From: Botryosphaeria dothidea
Taxonomy: Eukaryota; Ascomycota; Dothideomycetes; Botryosphaeriales; Botryosphaeriaceae
Direction of reading: 5' to 3'
Assembly (NCBI GenBank): GCA_011503125.2
Contig: WWBZ02000082.1
Location: 2,976,001 to 3,040,000 of the forward strand
DNA length: 64,000 nucleotides
In this document: positions 62,934 to 64,000 of the stretch, one piece after another
Numbering within the stretch: position 1 is the first letter of the stretch
How the letters are laid out: the number at the start of each line of letters is the position of its first letter
Position numbers and translations under genes: made by a program
The notes under the pieces: generated by a model
The model's input: only the letters and a program-made list of their open reading frames with translations
The model's database searches: none
Told to the model about the DNA's origin: nothing

Positions 62934-64000
62934 AGCTCCAGGCAATGCGGGTTGTTGCTGGGGGGACTGGTGTTGTTGTGGAACGGACAAAGGAACCCGG
63001 ACTCGTGGCTACGCGTCGAACCGTGTCGCAGTAGGGGTTGTCGAGGTCCTGAGGCCCTGGGTCCTGGAAACGATTGTGGAGTTCAGAACGCACCAGGCGT
63101 CGAGTAATGCAGAGCGAGTAAGGAGTGGTCGGGGTAAGGAAAAGGCAGAGGGAGAGGTTGACAGCGTTGGTTTTGAAGGGCGGCCGAGAGTGAGGCTATT
63201 GGAACAATGCTATCTATGTCTATTCAGAACCATGACAATGGGCATTGTCTTGCAGCAAAGTGATCCGGAAGGCGGAGTGAGGTTGCGGTTGTCGCGGCGT
63301 CAGGTGAGTGTGGACTGTCGGGGGGGGGGGGGGGTCGGGGTGAGGCGCGTCGCGGGCGGATTTGCAGCGGGCAGTGGACGGGAGATATCCAAAGAGGCGG
63401 GGGATTGCGATCGTCAAGTGATGTCAACGCCAGGAGTCGGGCCTTCGTGGTGGGAGGCGAGGGAGCAGTGGGATAAAGTCACCAGCGGCCGGCGTGTGGT
63501 GGTGCGAGGAAGGGGCGGTCGTGGCAGCAACGAGGGTGGAAACGACCGTGAAGTTTCAGAAACGAAGAAAAACGAGGCACCTGGACTGGAGAAGAGGCGA
63601 ACAGAAGGGGAGAAAGGAGGGCGCGGGAGGGTGTTTATGGGCGCAGGCTCTGGCCGGTGCATTGGCAGCCAATCAAGCGGGCAAGACCGCGCGCCTTGAT
63701 GCATTGCAGAGCCGCCGCGCCACAGCAGCAGCGCGCGGGTTTCATGGACTCCCCTTGTCGTACCACCGTCTCCCGACCGTGCGCCGACGGCGGAGCTCAC
63801 GCCATGCGTCTTCTGGAAGAGACTGGCTGGCCGGAGATCGTCGCATGCTCCGGCCGGCCACATAGGGACGGAGGTGGGCGGGGGTGTTTGGTTTGGAGGT
63901 TTCAGGCGGGCGCCGCTGCGGGTAGCGATAGGCTGCCCGCGCCTGTTGTTCCTGCAGCGCTGCCAAACGCCCGCCCACTCAGTGCGCTTGCCTGGCCCAA
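62934..64000. other. Upstream region of the ferric reductase, no gene supported
   Basis: About 1.07 kb. The CAA/CAG-rich part next to 62933 is open in the reductase frame but lacks an ATG. A G12 run lies at 63322..63333. The far right is GC-rich with overlapping frames on both strands and could hold the edge of another gene. Confidence 0.4.

Overview
The window looks like nuclear DNA of a filamentous ascomycete (Pezizomycotina). Most genes are interrupted by short GT-AG introns of about 48 to 97 nt. The gene families are typical of moulds: a Pth11-type seven-helix receptor, a GAF hybrid histidine kinase, a CPS1/DIP2-type double adenylation protein, a ferric reductase and a cytochrome P450. 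Nothing prokaryotic, viral, CRISPR-like or rRNA/tRNA-like was recognised. I could not narrow the species from sequence alone, and splice sites were assigned by eye from frame, consensus and family similarity.

Layout. 0-12 kb: a membrane protein running off the left edge, divergent from the small GTPase ARL3/ARFRP1; a disordered protein; the Pth11-like receptor; a polyglutamine protein; and a four-helix membrane protein whose first two short exons are easily missed. 13.7-18 kb: the hybrid histidine kinase. 18-30 kb: a possible tiny two-exon gene, a zinc-knuckle protein, a flavin-reductase-like protein with a GC-AG intron, a MetX-like alpha/beta hydrolase, poly(A) polymerase and a conserved 226-residue protein. 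30-37 kb is decayed accessory DNA: a hAT-type MITE with a perfect 8-bp target duplication, a fragment related to a small gene 5 kb away, a glycoside hydrolase family 47 pseudogene, and a gene for a single-pass membrane protein. 37.3-39 kb: an intact cytochrome P450. 40-46 kb: CPS1/DIP2-like protein. 47-54 kb: peroxisomal acyl-CoA thioesterase, 2-isopropylmalate synthase, a short-chain dehydrogenase and a DUF1989 protein. 54.7-58 kb: two unrecognised proteins. 61-63 kb: ferric reductase.

The genes do not form an obvious biosynthetic cluster or a single pathway; most are independent housekeeping, signalling or redox genes. 

The strongest whole-window pattern is that conserved genes left of about 39 kb are almost all in frame, whereas every multi-domain gene from 40 to 63 kb carries single-base insertions or deletions, nearly all at short homopolymers. 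2-isopropylmalate synthase has ten, all +1. In each broken gene, correcting them gives a total length divisible by three and a family-typical protein, so most are more likely consensus errors than biology. The GH47 locus is different: it has stops, frame breaks and a lost C-terminus, and looks like a true pseudogene.
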